Shown here: in pieces, positions 49,220-57,831 of the stretch | Layout of the letters: each line of letters begins with the position of its first letter | Numbering within the stretch: position 1 is the first letter of the stretch | Assembly (NCBI GenBank): GCA_026989655.1 | Contig: JALSIX010000114.1 | Location: forward strand, 1 to 64,000 | Direction: 5' to 3' | Source of the DNA: Caldilineaceae bacterium | GTDB lineage: Bacteria; Chloroflexota; Anaerolineae; Caldilineales; Caldilineaceae | DNA length: 64,000 nt | Notes under the pieces: model-generated | Seen by the model: only the letters and a program-made list of their open reading frames with translations | What the model was told of the DNA's origin: nothing | Databases searched by the model: none | Translations under genes and position numbers: made by a program

Positions 49220-49720
49220 CTATCGGTAGCGATCCACGAAGTACTGCTGCAGCTCCTCCCAGGTGAGCACCTGGCCGTCTGGAAACCTCTGGGCAAAGGC
49301 GACAGCCGCCTCCGGGGTGGCAAAGGCGGCGAAGCCGTAGGCCATGGGGCTGCGGATCTCCACGGCCACCACGTAGGCGGCGGTGGCCGCGTCCAGCCAC
49401 TCCCGGGTATTGTAGTCGTGGACCCACAGAGTCACAAAGTCCAGATCCGGGTGCTCCTCCCGGTAGGCCAACATGTCGCCGATGTCGTCGAAGAGACGGT
49501 ACGCGTAGTCCCCAGGGGCCTCCTCCACCACCGCCGCGGCCGCGAAGCGGTCGTCGCTGATGATCATGTTGCACTGGTCGCAGACGTCCTCGCCGTAGAC
49601 GATCTCCGGCGGCTCGTTGGGGGCCACCCGGGAGCCGCATCCGGCCGCCAGAAGCCCCAGAAGCGGGAGCACCAGCCACAGCCATCGGCGGCCGGCCATC
49701 TGGATGGTCTTGCGCCTCAC
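49220..49720 (-). CDS. nosL: NosL copper chaperone lipoprotein
   Basis: The 166-residue protein has a lipobox LLAAGC (Cys28) and the NosL copper motif CDQCNM (Cys47, Cys50, Met52) within GEDVCDQCNMIISDDRFAA. It continues with the family pattern YRLFDDIGDMLAY and AAFATPEAAVAFAQRFPDGQVLTWEEL. NosL delivers Cu(I) to NosD for the CuZ site of nitrous oxide reductase. The GTG at 49720 overlaps the nosY stop (GTGA) and is preceded by GGAGGGAGAC, which fixes the start. Confidence 0.95.
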   Translation of the reverse strand: MRRKTIQMAGRRWLWLVLPLLGLLAAGCGSRVAPNEPPEIVYGEDVCDQCNMIISDDRFAAAAVVEEAPGDYAYRLFDDIGDMLAYREEHPDLDFVTLWVHDYNTREWLDAATAAYVVAVEIRSPMAYGFAAFATPEAAVAFAQRFPDGQVLTWEELQQYFVDRYR

Positions 49721-50541
49721 ACGTCTCCCTCCCGAACGAAGATCAGGTGTGCCACCCCCAGGGGCACCCACACCCACAGGAGCAGCACCCCCAACAACAG
49801 GGGCATGAGCCCCTCACCGAAGGTGCGGGTGGCGTAGAGCCCGGCCGGGCCCAACACCTCCAGGCTGGCCTGCAGGGCCTGGACCGCGGCGATCTTGAAG
49901 ACCTGGAGCGGGTTGAGCAGAGCCAGGGTCAACAGCGCACCCACGTCCAGCCTCATGGCCACCGCGGTGCCCATGAGGCCCAGATCCGCCAGGAAGACCA
50001 GCAGAAGCCAGACAAAGAGCCCCACCCCCACGGCCAGGGAGCCCCGCCGGCTGGCCACGGAGATCACCAGCCCCAGGCTCAGGCTGGCCAGGGCCAGGAG
50101 CAGGGAGATGCCCGCCAGGGCCAGGTAGCGATCGGCCTCCACGGTGCTGCTCTGCCGGGCGATGAGGATCCCGGCCAGCCCGAACCCCAACAGGAGGGTG
50201 GTGGCCAGGGCCAGCCCCAGCCCCAGGAACTTGCCCAGCAACACCTCGCCCCGGCCGATGGGCTGCGCCAGGAGGTAGGACAGGGTGCTCTGCTCCCGCT
50301 CGCCAGCCACACTCATAGCCCCCACGGTGAGCCCCATCAGGGGCACGATGAGCAACACCAGGTTGATCAGGCTGGCCGCGGTGCGCCCGAAGCCCGCGAA
50401 CCCGAAGAGACCGGCCCCGCTCAGGGAGAGATAGCTCAGCCCGGAGGCCAGAAGGGTGAAGGTGAGGGTGTAGAGCACGAACCAGCGGTTGCGTACCGAC
50501 GCCCGGAGCTCGTAGATGGCCAGCGTCGCGATCTTGTCCAT
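49717..50541 (-). CDS. nosY: NosY, ABC transporter permease of the NosDFY complex
   Basis: The 274-residue protein has six membrane spans and the ABC-2-type pattern IYELRASVRNRWFVLYTLTF at the start and GAMSVAGEREQSTLSYLLAQPIGRGEVLLGKFLGLG, the coupling-helix region of NosY. With NosF it forms the transporter that drives NosD in CuZ maturation. The ATG at 50541 begins the conserved N-terminus. It is 142 nt after the NosD-NosF fusion and overlaps nosL by 4 nt. Confidence 0.93.
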   Translation of the reverse strand: MDKIATLAIYELRASVRNRWFVLYTLTFTLLASGLSYLSLSGAGLFGFAGFGRTAASLINLVLLIVPLMGLTVGAMSVAGEREQSTLSYLLAQPIGRGEVLLGKFLGLGLALATTLLLGFGLAGILIARQSSTVEADRYLALAGISLLLALASLSLGLVISVASRRGSLAVGVGLFVWLLLVFLADLGLMGTAVAMRLDVGALLTLALLNPLQVFKIAAVQALQASLEVLGPAGLYATRTFGEGLMPLLLGVLLLWVWVPLGVAHLIFVREGDV

Positions 50542-50682
50542 GGCTGCGACCTCGGATGAACTCGGACACACTCATGGCCGTGGCCCGGCGGTGGGCCAGG
50601 GCAAGGACGAAACCCGGATGGGCCCCCGACCCCTGTCCGGAGCTCCCCGGGAGAACGGCCTCGAGGGGGCCGGAGCCCTCCA

Positions 50683-52980
50683 TCAACCGGCCTGGAACAC
50701 CTCCTGGGGCCGCGGCCCGGTGCCGTCCGGCTGTTCGGGCTCGCCCGGCCCTGGGGCTCCCCCTGAAGCTCCTTGGAGGGAGGCCATCACCGTTCGGGGC
50801 GGCCCCTCGGCCACGATCCGCCCCTCGGCCATCACCAACACCCGATCGGCCAGATCGGTGACCTCGGCCAGGTGGTGGCTGCTGTAGAGCAGGCTCTTGC
50901 CCCGATCCCGGAGACGCTTCAACAGGTCGATGAACTCCTGGCGGGCGTTCACGTCCAGGTTGCTGGTGGGCTCGTCCAACAGGAGCACCGGCGGATCCGA
51001 GAGCAAGGCCAGGGCCAGGGCCAGGCGCTGCTTCATGCCGCCGGAGAGCGCGCCCACCTCCTTCCGCTCCTGGCCAGCGAGCCCCACCAGGGCCAACACC
51101 TGGGGAATACGGGCCGGGGAAACCTCCTTCAGTCGGGCGTAGAGGCGGCAGGTGTCCGCCACGGTCAGCTCGTTGTGGAAAGCCAGCTCCTGGGGCACAT
51201 AGCCCAGGAAACGGCGGGCCTGTTTGCCCTGGCGTCGCAGGTCCAGGCCGTTCAGCCGCAGCTCTCCCTCGTAGTGGAGCAGCCCCAGGATGCACTTGAG
51301 CACCGTGGTCTTGCCCGCGCCGTTGGCCCCCCACAGGGCCAGGGATTCCCCGGGGAAGAGCTGAAAGCTCACATCCTCCACCGCGGTGATGGTGGCATCG
51401 CTCCACCAGGGGCGTCCAGGCTGGGGGTAGCGTTTGACCAGACGGCGGGCGACCAATACGGGTTCATCAGGGGACAGGGTCGGCGCAGGGGGCGGGGTCG
51501 GGTGCATGGGTTCCTCCGTTGCATCGGCCGCGGATCGCGGACGCCCGCCCACATCGGCAGGCCGGGCCGGGTGCCCGGCTCGAAGGGCCACGGCAGGGAG
51601 CACCGCCAGGGCCAGAAGCGCGGCCGTGGCCCATCCCATGGCGCTCTCCATCGGGGCGCCCAGAGGGGCCGTGGGCGGAAGCAGGGGGTCCATCCGCGGG
51701 CTGGGGTCTGTCAGCTTGGGCTGGGGCTTGAACACCGGAAACGCCCGAGCCGCCATCTCGATGGTCTGCTGGACAGGGCTGAAGCGGAAGAGGCGGAGCT
51801 CCGGATATCGGTCGATCAGGTTCTCGAAAAGGCTCTCGGACCGGTAGGGCAGATCGCCCACCCCATCGCCGTCCGCGTCGTAGCCCACGTAGTCGCTCCA
51901 GTAGTTGCCCTCCCAGGTGTTGGCGCCCAGGATATCCCCCTGGCGGCTGCCGCCCCCCTTCGCGGCCACCTGTTCCAGGTTGTCCAGGAAGGTGTTCTCC
52001 GCGAAGCGGTTGCGGGCCACCGCGGGCATGAGGAGCACGCCCATGTCGTTGTAGGCCAGGACGTTGCGCCGGATCTCCTGGTAGATGTTCACACTGGCCG
52101 GGGAGTTGTCGAAGAAGAGCCCCACCCGGTTCTCGAAGAAGTAGTTGTCCCGGACGGTGACCGCATCCATGTCCTTGAGACCCAGGCCGTAGCCGCTGGG
52201 CCCCCGGTTCTGGCGGAAGGTGTTGCCCTCGATGAGGACGTTGACGCTGTACATCAGGTAGATCCCCACCGAGTTGCCCTCGGTGAGGTTCTCCCGGACG
52301 ACCATGCCGTCGGTGTACATCATGTGGACGCCGTAGCGGTTGCCCCGGAAGACGTTGCGGCGCACGGTGGTGTCGTCGCTGAACCAGAAGATCGCGTCCC
52401 GCACGCCCTCCACCACGTTGTCCTCCACCAGGCAGTTCTCGCTCTGCCAGAGGCGGATGCCATCGCCCCGACGGGCCACGGGCAGCGCCTTGCCCCGGAT
52501 GACGTTGCCCCGGAGCACCAATCGGTGGGCCTCAATGCCCCGGATCCCGTACAGGGTGTCCTCGATCCGGTTGTCGGCCAGGACCACGTCCACGGCCTTG
52601 TCCACGGTGATGCCGCCGTCCTCGTTGTCCACGTCGATGCCGCTGTTGCGGACCAGGAAGCCCTGGAACACGGTGCCGTCCGCGGCGATGGTCACCACGG
52701 TACCCTGACCGCCCCCGTCGATGATGGGCCGCTCCCCATTGGGCCCCTGACGGCCCACGATGCGGAGGGGGCGGTCCACCACGATAGGCCCCCGGTAGAG
52801 CCCCGGGGGCACCTCCACCGTGCTGCCCGGCGGGGCCTGGGCGATCGCGGCCTGCAGGTCGAAGGGCGGCTCTGGCTGCGCGGCCGCGTCCCCGGCCAGG
52901 AAGGCCCCCAACAGGCCGGCCAGGGCAAGGCAGCCCACCAGGAGATGGCGGATCCCCAGTCCACGACGTTCCGCGTTCAT
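50683..52980 (-). CDS. nosDF: Fused NosD-NosF: extracytoplasmic beta-helix protein joined to ABC ATPase
   Basis: The 765-residue protein has a signal peptide (1-33) and a NosD right-handed beta-helix with carbohydrate-binding CASH-type repeats (about 35-430; many NxI/V..N rungs such as NVLIEGNTFRQN). A membrane span follows (448-469), a basic Pro-rich linker, then a complete NosF ATPase: Walker A GANGAGKT (551-558), signature LSGGMKQ (645-651), Walker B VLLLDEP (665-671). The two are normally separate genes. Topology is consistent: NosD outside, NosF inside. Met492 (position 51507) has GGAGG 5 nt upstream, so free NosF of 274 residues may also be made. Confidence 0.92.
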   Translation of the reverse strand: MNAERRGLGIRHLLVGCLALAGLLGAFLAGDAAAQPEPPFDLQAAIAQAPPGSTVEVPPGLYRGPIVVDRPLRIVGRQGPNGERPIIDGGGQGTVVTIAADGTVFQGFLVRNSGIDVDNEDGGITVDKAVDVVLADNRIEDTLYGIRGIEAHRLVLRGNVIRGKALPVARRGDGIRLWQSENCLVEDNVVEGVRDAIFWFSDDTTVRRNVFRGNRYGVHMMYTDGMVVRENLTEGNSVGIYLMYSVNVLIEGNTFRQNRGPSGYGLGLKDMDAVTVRDNYFFENRVGLFFDNSPASVNIYQEIRRNVLAYNDMGVLLMPAVARNRFAENTFLDNLEQVAAKGGGSRQGDILGANTWEGNYWSDYVGYDADGDGVGDLPYRSESLFENLIDRYPELRLFRFSPVQQTIEMAARAFPVFKPQPKLTDPSPRMDPLLPPTAPLGAPMESAMGWATAALLALAVLPAVALRAGHPARPADVGGRPRSAADATEEPMHPTPPPAPTLSPDEPVLVARRLVKRYPQPGRPWWSDATITAVEDVSFQLFPGESLALWGANGAGKTTVLKCILGLLHYEGELRLNGLDLRRQGKQARRFLGYVPQELAFHNELTVADTCRLYARLKEVSPARIPQVLALVGLAGQERKEVGALSGGMKQRLALALALLSDPPVLLLDEPTSNLDVNARQEFIDLLKRLRDRGKSLLYSSHHLAEVTDLADRVLVMAEGRIVAEGPPRTVMASLQGASGGAPGPGEPEQPDGTGPRPQEVFQAG
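51505..51517 (-). promoter_or_regulatory. Internal ribosome-binding site and ATG for free NosF
   Basis: Minus strand GGAGG-AACCC-ATG lies inside the fused reading frame, at the exact boundary between linker and ATPase domain. Spacing and sequence are optimal, better than for the gene's own start at 52980. Confidence 0.6.
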
Positions 52981-53011
52981 GGCGCTCCGTCCCCCTTCCT
53001 GGACCATCCGG

Positions 53012-53716
53012 TCATCCGTTGTCGGTCCCCTGGGCCTGCCGCTCCGCGGCCAGGCGGGCCGCTCGGCGGTAGTGGAGGCCGATGGCCGTCAGGATGGCCG
53101 CGGCCAGGGCCATGTACCAGCCCACCTGGAGGGTGGCTGTGGTGCTGAACTGGCCCACGGTGCCGGTACCCAAGACCGGCGGGGTGAAGGGCTGGATGGA
53201 CGAGGAGAGGGGGGCCCGAGGATCCAGGCTGTGGCCGTAGTAGTACAGCCACACGAACATGTCCAGCAGGAAGATGACGGGGAAGAGCATCACCGGAATG
53301 GCCAGGACCGCGAACCATTTGCTGTGGATGAAGGCCACGCCGACGATGAAGAGGGCCATCACCGCGATGGCGATGGGGGCCAGGGTCCGTTCGAGCTGGG
53401 CGGCCTCCTCCAGGGGTTTCATCCCGATGTAGTGGTTCAGCCCATCGATCTCCCGGATGTCCCCCTCCATCCGATCCACGTAGACGACGATGTAGAGCCC
53501 TTGGGGATATTGGGGGGCATTCAGCCGCATCTTCCAGTAGGGGAAGAAGGTCGAGGTGACCAGGAGCGCGGCGGCCAACACGAACAGAAGGGTGCTGACT
53601 CGAAAGCTCGGCTGCCGGGAGACCCGGGCGATGTGGCCCATCTCCGCCGCCTCCCGGTGGGCCACGGCCGTCTGCCCCTCCTGGCCCGGGGTTTTGGTCT
53701 GGACCTCCGTGGTCAT
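53012..53716 (-). CDS. Nos-cluster membrane protein of unknown function
   Basis: The 234-residue protein has a Thr/Gln-rich N-terminal tail, a membrane span (about 42-62), an extracytoplasmic stretch with FFPYWKMRLNAPQYPQGLYIVVYVDRMEG and LNHYIGMKPL, and three further spans. I recall this type beside nosD in clade II nos clusters, but cannot name it with certainty. The YWKMRL...YP segment, with Trp, Met and Tyr, would suit a copper or cytochrome partner. It is the first gene after the Crp/Fnr-type promoter, and the NosD-NosF fusion starts 31 nt after it. Confidence 0.75.
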   Translation of the reverse strand: MTTEVQTKTPGQEGQTAVAHREAAEMGHIARVSRQPSFRVSTLLFVLAAALLVTSTFFPYWKMRLNAPQYPQGLYIVVYVDRMEGDIREIDGLNHYIGMKPLEEAAQLERTLAPIAIAVMALFIVGVAFIHSKWFAVLAIPVMLFPVIFLLDMFVWLYYYGHSLDPRAPLSSSIQPFTPPVLGTGTVGQFSTTATLQVGWYMALAAAILTAIGLHYRRAARLAAERQAQGTDNG

Positions 53717-53766
53717 GGTACACTCCTAGTCGATTGCCAGGGGCCAATCGTCGCTCTGCTACAGAA

Positions 53767-53809
53767 ATTATATGGGCCTCTCGGGTTCCGGGCTGCGACT
53801 TTTGTCTCA
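53767..53809 (-). promoter_or_regulatory. Class II Crp/Fnr-type promoter of the nosDFYL operon
   Basis: Minus strand: TGAGAC-AAAA-GTCGCA (53794-53809), exactly 21 nt, then consensus -10 TATAAT (53767-53772). The GGCTGCGACTTTTGTCTCA segment (53791-53809, plus strand) is identical to the one before nosZ. Confidence 0.85.
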
Positions 53810-53870
53810 GCCCGGCGATCTCGTCCCCCTCGCCGGGCGGTTGCCGGCCCAGGGATCGGACGGAGGCGCT

Positions 53871-55457
53871 ATGTCCCCCATCCAGGGCCTCCTGCCCCCT
53901 TCTCCAGAACGAGAACACCCACGCCACCTGCTCCGTGCCATCCTGGTGGTCATGGGCTTCTTCGGCCTGGACAAGGTGACCGGGTTCGGGAAGCTGCTCC
54001 TGATGACCCGGGCCTTTGGCACGGGCCCGGAGGCGGATGCCTTCACCGCGGCCAACCAGCTTCCCGAGCTGATGTTGGCCATGATGGCCGGCGGCGCCAT
54101 CACCATGGCCTTCATCCCCGTCTACTCCGCCTCTCGGCTGCGCCATCCAGGCCAGGCCACCTCCTTGGCCAACACCCTCTTCACCCTGACCCTGCTCGGG
54201 GTGGGGGTTGCCTGTGCCCTGTTGGCCTGGGGAGCGCCCTGGATCGCCCGGGTGTTCCTGGTCCCCGACTTCCCACCCGAGCAGCAGCGCCTCACCGGGG
54301 AGCTCATGCGGGTGGTGCTGTTCTCCGCCTTCCTGCTGGCCGTCGGGGGCGTCTTCACCGGCCTGCTCCACGCCCACCAGCACTTCTGGACGCCGGCCCT
54401 GGGGCGAGTCCTCATCGACCTGGGCCAGCTCGGGGGGCTGGCCTTCCTGGCCCCGGTCTGGGGCATCCACGGGGTGGCCTGGGGAAGCGTCCTGGGCGCG
54501 GCCTTGGTGGTCTTGGCCCAGCTCCTCGCGCTCTGGCACCATCGGCTCCGGCTGCGGCTCGAGCTGGCCCTCCGCCTCCGAGAGCTGCGGGAGATGTTCC
54601 GGCTCATTGGACCTCGGGTGGTGACCATGGGTGCGTTCCAGGCGGTGGACCTGGTGACCATTCGCCTGGGCTCCAGGCTGCCCGAGGGCGCGATCGCGGC
54701 CCTCTTCTACGCGCTCCTGGCCATGGTCTACATGCCCCGGTCCCTGTTCGCCACCGCGGTGATCCAGGTGCTCTTCCCCACCCTCGCGGAGCAGTACAAC
54801 CGGGGCGACCTCCCGGGTCTACGCCGGACCACCACCTGGGGGCTCCGGACGGTGATGGTGCTGATCAGCGGGGCCGCGGTGGGGCTGGTGGCCCTGGGGC
54901 CGCCCGCGGTGGCCCTCTTCTTCCAACGGGGGGCCTTCGGGCCGGAGTCCACGGCCCTGGTCTACTCCCTGATGGTGATCCTGTCCATCCGTCTGGTCAG
55001 CGAAGCCCTGGCCGATGTGCTGTCCCTCCCCTTCTACGCCCGGCACGACACCGCCACGCCCATGTGGGTGACCTTGGGGTGGATGGGGGTGCAGGTGGGG
55101 CTGAGCTACCTGCTGGTGGATCGGTGGGGAGTCCAGGGGCTGGCCTGGGCCGCCTCCCTGTCCATGGCGACCATGGCCGGCGTCATGGCCTGGCTCTGCC
55201 AGAGCCGTCTGCGTGGGCTGGAGATGGGGACGTTGGTCCGCACCGGGGGCCGGCTGCTGGTGGCCTGTGGGGCCATGGGGATGACGGTCCAGGCGGTGCA
55301 GGGCCGGGGATGGCCCCCCCTCCTCGCGGTGCCCATGGCCGTGGCCCTGGGGGCTGGGGTCTTCTGGGGCGGATACACGCTGTTGGGGGGCGAGGAGCTG
55401 CGCGGGGTGTGGCTGCGGATGGTCCGCCGGCCGGCAACGCCCCCGGAGGACCGATAG
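53871..55457 (+). CDS. murJ: Lipid II flippase MurJ family protein
   Basis: The 528-residue protein has fourteen predicted spans and the MurJ pattern: GFFGLDKVTGFGKLLLMTRAFGTGPEADAFTAANQLPELMLAMMAGGAITMAFIPVYS at the start, then RLTGELMRVVLFSAFLLAVGGVFTGLLHAHQHF. It moves lipid II or a related polyprenyl-linked precursor across the membrane. GGAGG is 7 nt before the ATG at 53871. It sits alone between the two nos transcription units and is read in the opposite direction, converging with nosZ. Confidence 0.9.
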   Translation: MSPIQGLLPPSPEREHPRHLLRAILVVMGFFGLDKVTGFGKLLLMTRAFGTGPEADAFTAANQLPELMLAMMAGGAITMAFIPVYSASRLRHPGQATSLANTLFTLTLLGVGVACALLAWGAPWIARVFLVPDFPPEQQRLTGELMRVVLFSAFLLAVGGVFTGLLHAHQHFWTPALGRVLIDLGQLGGLAFLAPVWGIHGVAWGSVLGAALVVLAQLLALWHHRLRLRLELALRLRELREMFRLIGPRVVTMGAFQAVDLVTIRLGSRLPEGAIAALFYALLAMVYMPRSLFATAVIQVLFPTLAEQYNRGDLPGLRRTTTWGLRTVMVLISGAAVGLVALGPPAVALFFQRGAFGPESTALVYSLMVILSIRLVSEALADVLSLPFYARHDTATPMWVTLGWMGVQVGLSYLLVDRWGVQGLAWAASLSMATMAGVMAWLCQSRLRGLEMGTLVRTGGRLLVACGAMGMTVQAVQGRGWPPLLAVPMAVALGAGVFWGGYTLLGGEELRGVWLRMVRRPATPPEDR

Positions 55458-55477
55458 CCTGCCCGGGGCCCACATCC

Positions 55478-55506
55478 GGGGTGGGGGGCTGGCAGCCCCC
55501 CACCCC
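55478..55506. terminator. Bidirectional terminator between murJ and nosZ
   Basis: A perfect 13-bp stem (55478-55490 with 55494-55506) closes a GGC loop in the 84-nt convergent gap. There is no U-run on either side. Confidence 0.75.
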
Positions 55507-55541
55507 TGGGGCCTGTGTCCCGGTGGCCGCGGCACAGGCCG

Positions 55542-57563
55542 CTACGGCTGGACCAGGAGGTATCCGGTCATCTCCAGGTGCAGCGCGGAGCAGAACTCCG
55601 TGCAGTAGTAGCTGAAGACACCGTCCTTCACGGCCTCGAACTCCACGGTGACCGTCTCGCCCGGCTCGATGCTCAGGTTGATGTTGTAGCCGGGCAGGGC
55701 AAAGCCGTGGGTGGCGTCCACCGCCTGCTCCACGTTGGTGATGTGCCAGATCACCCGGTCGCCCTTCTTGATCTCGATCCGCTCGGGCGTGAAGTGGCTG
55801 CGGACCGCGGTCATCCAGATCTCCACCGTGTTCCCCCGGCGCTCCACCCGCTCCTGGCCGATCTCGGTGGCGTTGGGGTCCTTGGACCAGGTGCGGGGGT
55901 TCCAGCCGATCTCGGGGTAGACCTGGATGGGGTTCAGCCGGTCCGCGCGGATGATCTGCGCGTAGTGGGGCTCGCCCCAGCCGATGGGCATGTCGTAGAG
56001 GAGCTGCATGCTCTCGCCCTGGCCGCTGATGTCGATGAGCTGGAAGTTCTGGGGCAGGAGCGGCCCCACGTTGGCGAAGCGGTCCACGGACCACTTGTTC
56101 AGGCTGACCAGGAACTGGCCGGCCGGCTCCGCGGTGTCGCCCTCCGCGGCCGCGATGTGGCCCACGTTGTAGTGGATGGACTCCTTCTCCACCAACTGCC
56201 AGCCCTCGTCCGCCCGGGGGTAGTCGCCGCCCAGGGTCCACCGGGCCACCGCGCTGTCCAGGAAGAGGCTGGTGTACGCGTAGCCCTGGTTGTCGAACTG
56301 GGTGTGCAGGGGCCCCAGACCCAGCTCCACCTGGGCCTCCACCACCGAGTCGAAGTTCAGCACCGGCACCCCGTAGGGATCCACCTCCCAGTCCTCGTTG
56401 GCGATGGCCTGCTGGATCTTCTCGAAGCTGTAGATGGTCACGTGGGGATCCAGCTTGCCACTGATCACGATGAAGTCGCCCTTGGGGGCGATGTCCACCC
56501 CGTGGGGGCTCTTGGGCTCGGGGATGAAGTAGAGCACCCGCTCGTCGATGAGCTTCTGGAGAGGCACGTAGTTGAAGCCGTTGAGCCGCAGCTCGTTCTC
56601 CTGGGCCACCTGGATGGCCTTGTTCAGGTCGATGACGTGCAGATAGTCCATGTCGGCCTGGCTGGCCCCGGACTCGAAGGGGACTGCGTCCTCCTCCACC
56701 CCGGCACCGCCCACGGCCATCTCGGTGTTGAAGCTGTTGCAGAAGACCCACCCCTCGCTGACCAGCTTGCCCGCGTCACACAGGTCCTGCCAGTAGGGGG
56801 GCAGCTCCAGGGCGAAGGACTCCTCCGGGATGATGCGGCCCTTCTCCCGGTCGAACTTCCAGAAGGTGACCATGCCCCGCCACTCCTCCTCGTAGGTATC
56901 GATGGGCGCGTACTCCGCGCCGGGCGGGGCCGCGTACTGGCCACCCTCGATGACCCACTCGGTGTTGGGGGTGACGAAGGTGCCGCCGTGGTCGTTCATC
57001 GCGGTGGGGTTCTTGACCAACTGCTTGGTCTCGAAGTCCCGGAGGTCGATGACCGCAACCCGGGCCTGGGCCTTGTCGTTGACGAAGAGCCACTGGCCGT
57101 CGTAGACCGCGTTGGTCTCACTCAGGGCCGGGTGGTGGGTATCTCCCCAGCGGACGTTCTCCCCGAAGGGGTCCGCTTCCTTGAACATGGCCTCCTGCTC
57201 CACGTCGCCGTAGCCGTAGCCCTGCCATGGCTCCGGCGTGAACACGCCGATGGTGCGCAGCAGCCGCATGGAGGGCACGCCGATCACGTGGACCTGGCCG
57301 CTGTGCCCACCGGACGAGAACATGATGAACGGGTCGTGCTGGCCGCTGGGCATGAAGGTCTTCAACGCGGCCACCACGTTCTCCGGAGTGAGCCCCCGCT
57401 CCGCGATGATCGCGGCCGCGTCCTGGCCCACCCCGGCCTCCTGGGGTACGGGGGTGGCTGCCTCGCCACCGCCGCCGCCACCCCGGCTGACCAGCATGGC
57501 CCCCAGGGCCACCACCAGGATGGCCAGGACGGCGATGACGCCGTAGAGCACGGATTTCTTCAT
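55542..57563 (-). CDS. nosZ: Nitrous oxide reductase, clade II (Sec-dependent)
   Basis: The 673-residue enzyme reduces N2O to N2. The N-terminus is a plain hydrophobic Sec-type segment (MKKSVLYGVIAVLAIL) with no twin arginine, which marks clade II. All seven CuZ histidine motifs are visible: DTHHP (His143, His144), MNDHGG (His192), SPHGVD, PLHTQF, VGHIAAAEGDT and GEPHYAQ. The C-terminal CuA domain has C-x3-C-x3-H-x2-M (Cys654, Cys658, His662, Met665). GGGAGG precedes the ATG. Because the N-terminal segment may not be cleaved, the enzyme could be membrane-anchored. Confidence 0.97.
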   Translation of the reverse strand: MKKSVLYGVIAVLAILVVALGAMLVSRGGGGGGEAATPVPQEAGVGQDAAAIIAERGLTPENVVAALKTFMPSGQHDPFIMFSSGGHSGQVHVIGVPSMRLLRTIGVFTPEPWQGYGYGDVEQEAMFKEADPFGENVRWGDTHHPALSETNAVYDGQWLFVNDKAQARVAVIDLRDFETKQLVKNPTAMNDHGGTFVTPNTEWVIEGGQYAAPPGAEYAPIDTYEEEWRGMVTFWKFDREKGRIIPEESFALELPPYWQDLCDAGKLVSEGWVFCNSFNTEMAVGGAGVEEDAVPFESGASQADMDYLHVIDLNKAIQVAQENELRLNGFNYVPLQKLIDERVLYFIPEPKSPHGVDIAPKGDFIVISGKLDPHVTIYSFEKIQQAIANEDWEVDPYGVPVLNFDSVVEAQVELGLGPLHTQFDNQGYAYTSLFLDSAVARWTLGGDYPRADEGWQLVEKESIHYNVGHIAAAEGDTAEPAGQFLVSLNKWSVDRFANVGPLLPQNFQLIDISGQGESMQLLYDMPIGWGEPHYAQIIRADRLNPIQVYPEIGWNPRTWSKDPNATEIGQERVERRGNTVEIWMTAVRSHFTPERIEIKKGDRVIWHITNVEQAVDATHGFALPGYNINLSIEPGETVTVEFEAVKDGVFSYYCTEFCSALHLEMTGYLLVQP

Positions 57564-57659
57564 AGGAAACCTCCCTGTGGAAAGACCAAGGCGAATGGGA
57601 AGACCCGATGGAGACACTCTGGTCAGGGGTCGTTCAGGCCCCATCGCTGGACCACCTCC

Positions 57660-57702
57660 AATGTAGAGGATGGGGGGTTTCCCGGCTGCGACTTTTGTCT
57701 CA
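57660..57702 (-). promoter_or_regulatory. Class II Crp/Fnr-type promoter of nosZ
   Basis: Minus strand: TGAGAC-AAAA-GTCGCA (57687-57702), exactly 21 nt, then -10 TACATT (57660-57665), about 97 nt before the nosZ ATG. No -35 hexamer is present. Confidence 0.82.
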
Positions 57703-57780
57703 TCCAGCGGGAGGGGATGGAGCAGGCCTTGGTAAGGGGATGGCTGGAGACCGGGGAGGGGCTGTCGTGGTGGGGAACGC

Positions 57781-57794
57781 CCCCTGCAGGGGCC
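57781..57794 (-). terminator. Possible terminator after the glycan operon
   Basis: The self-complementary CCCCTGCAGGGG (57783-57794) lies about 40 nt after the GT4 stop on the minus strand. It has no loop and no U-run, so it is a weak candidate. Confidence 0.3.
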
Positions 57795-57831
57795 GATCCC
57801 GGTGGCCTGGGGTGCCCCCGGGCCCAACGGC

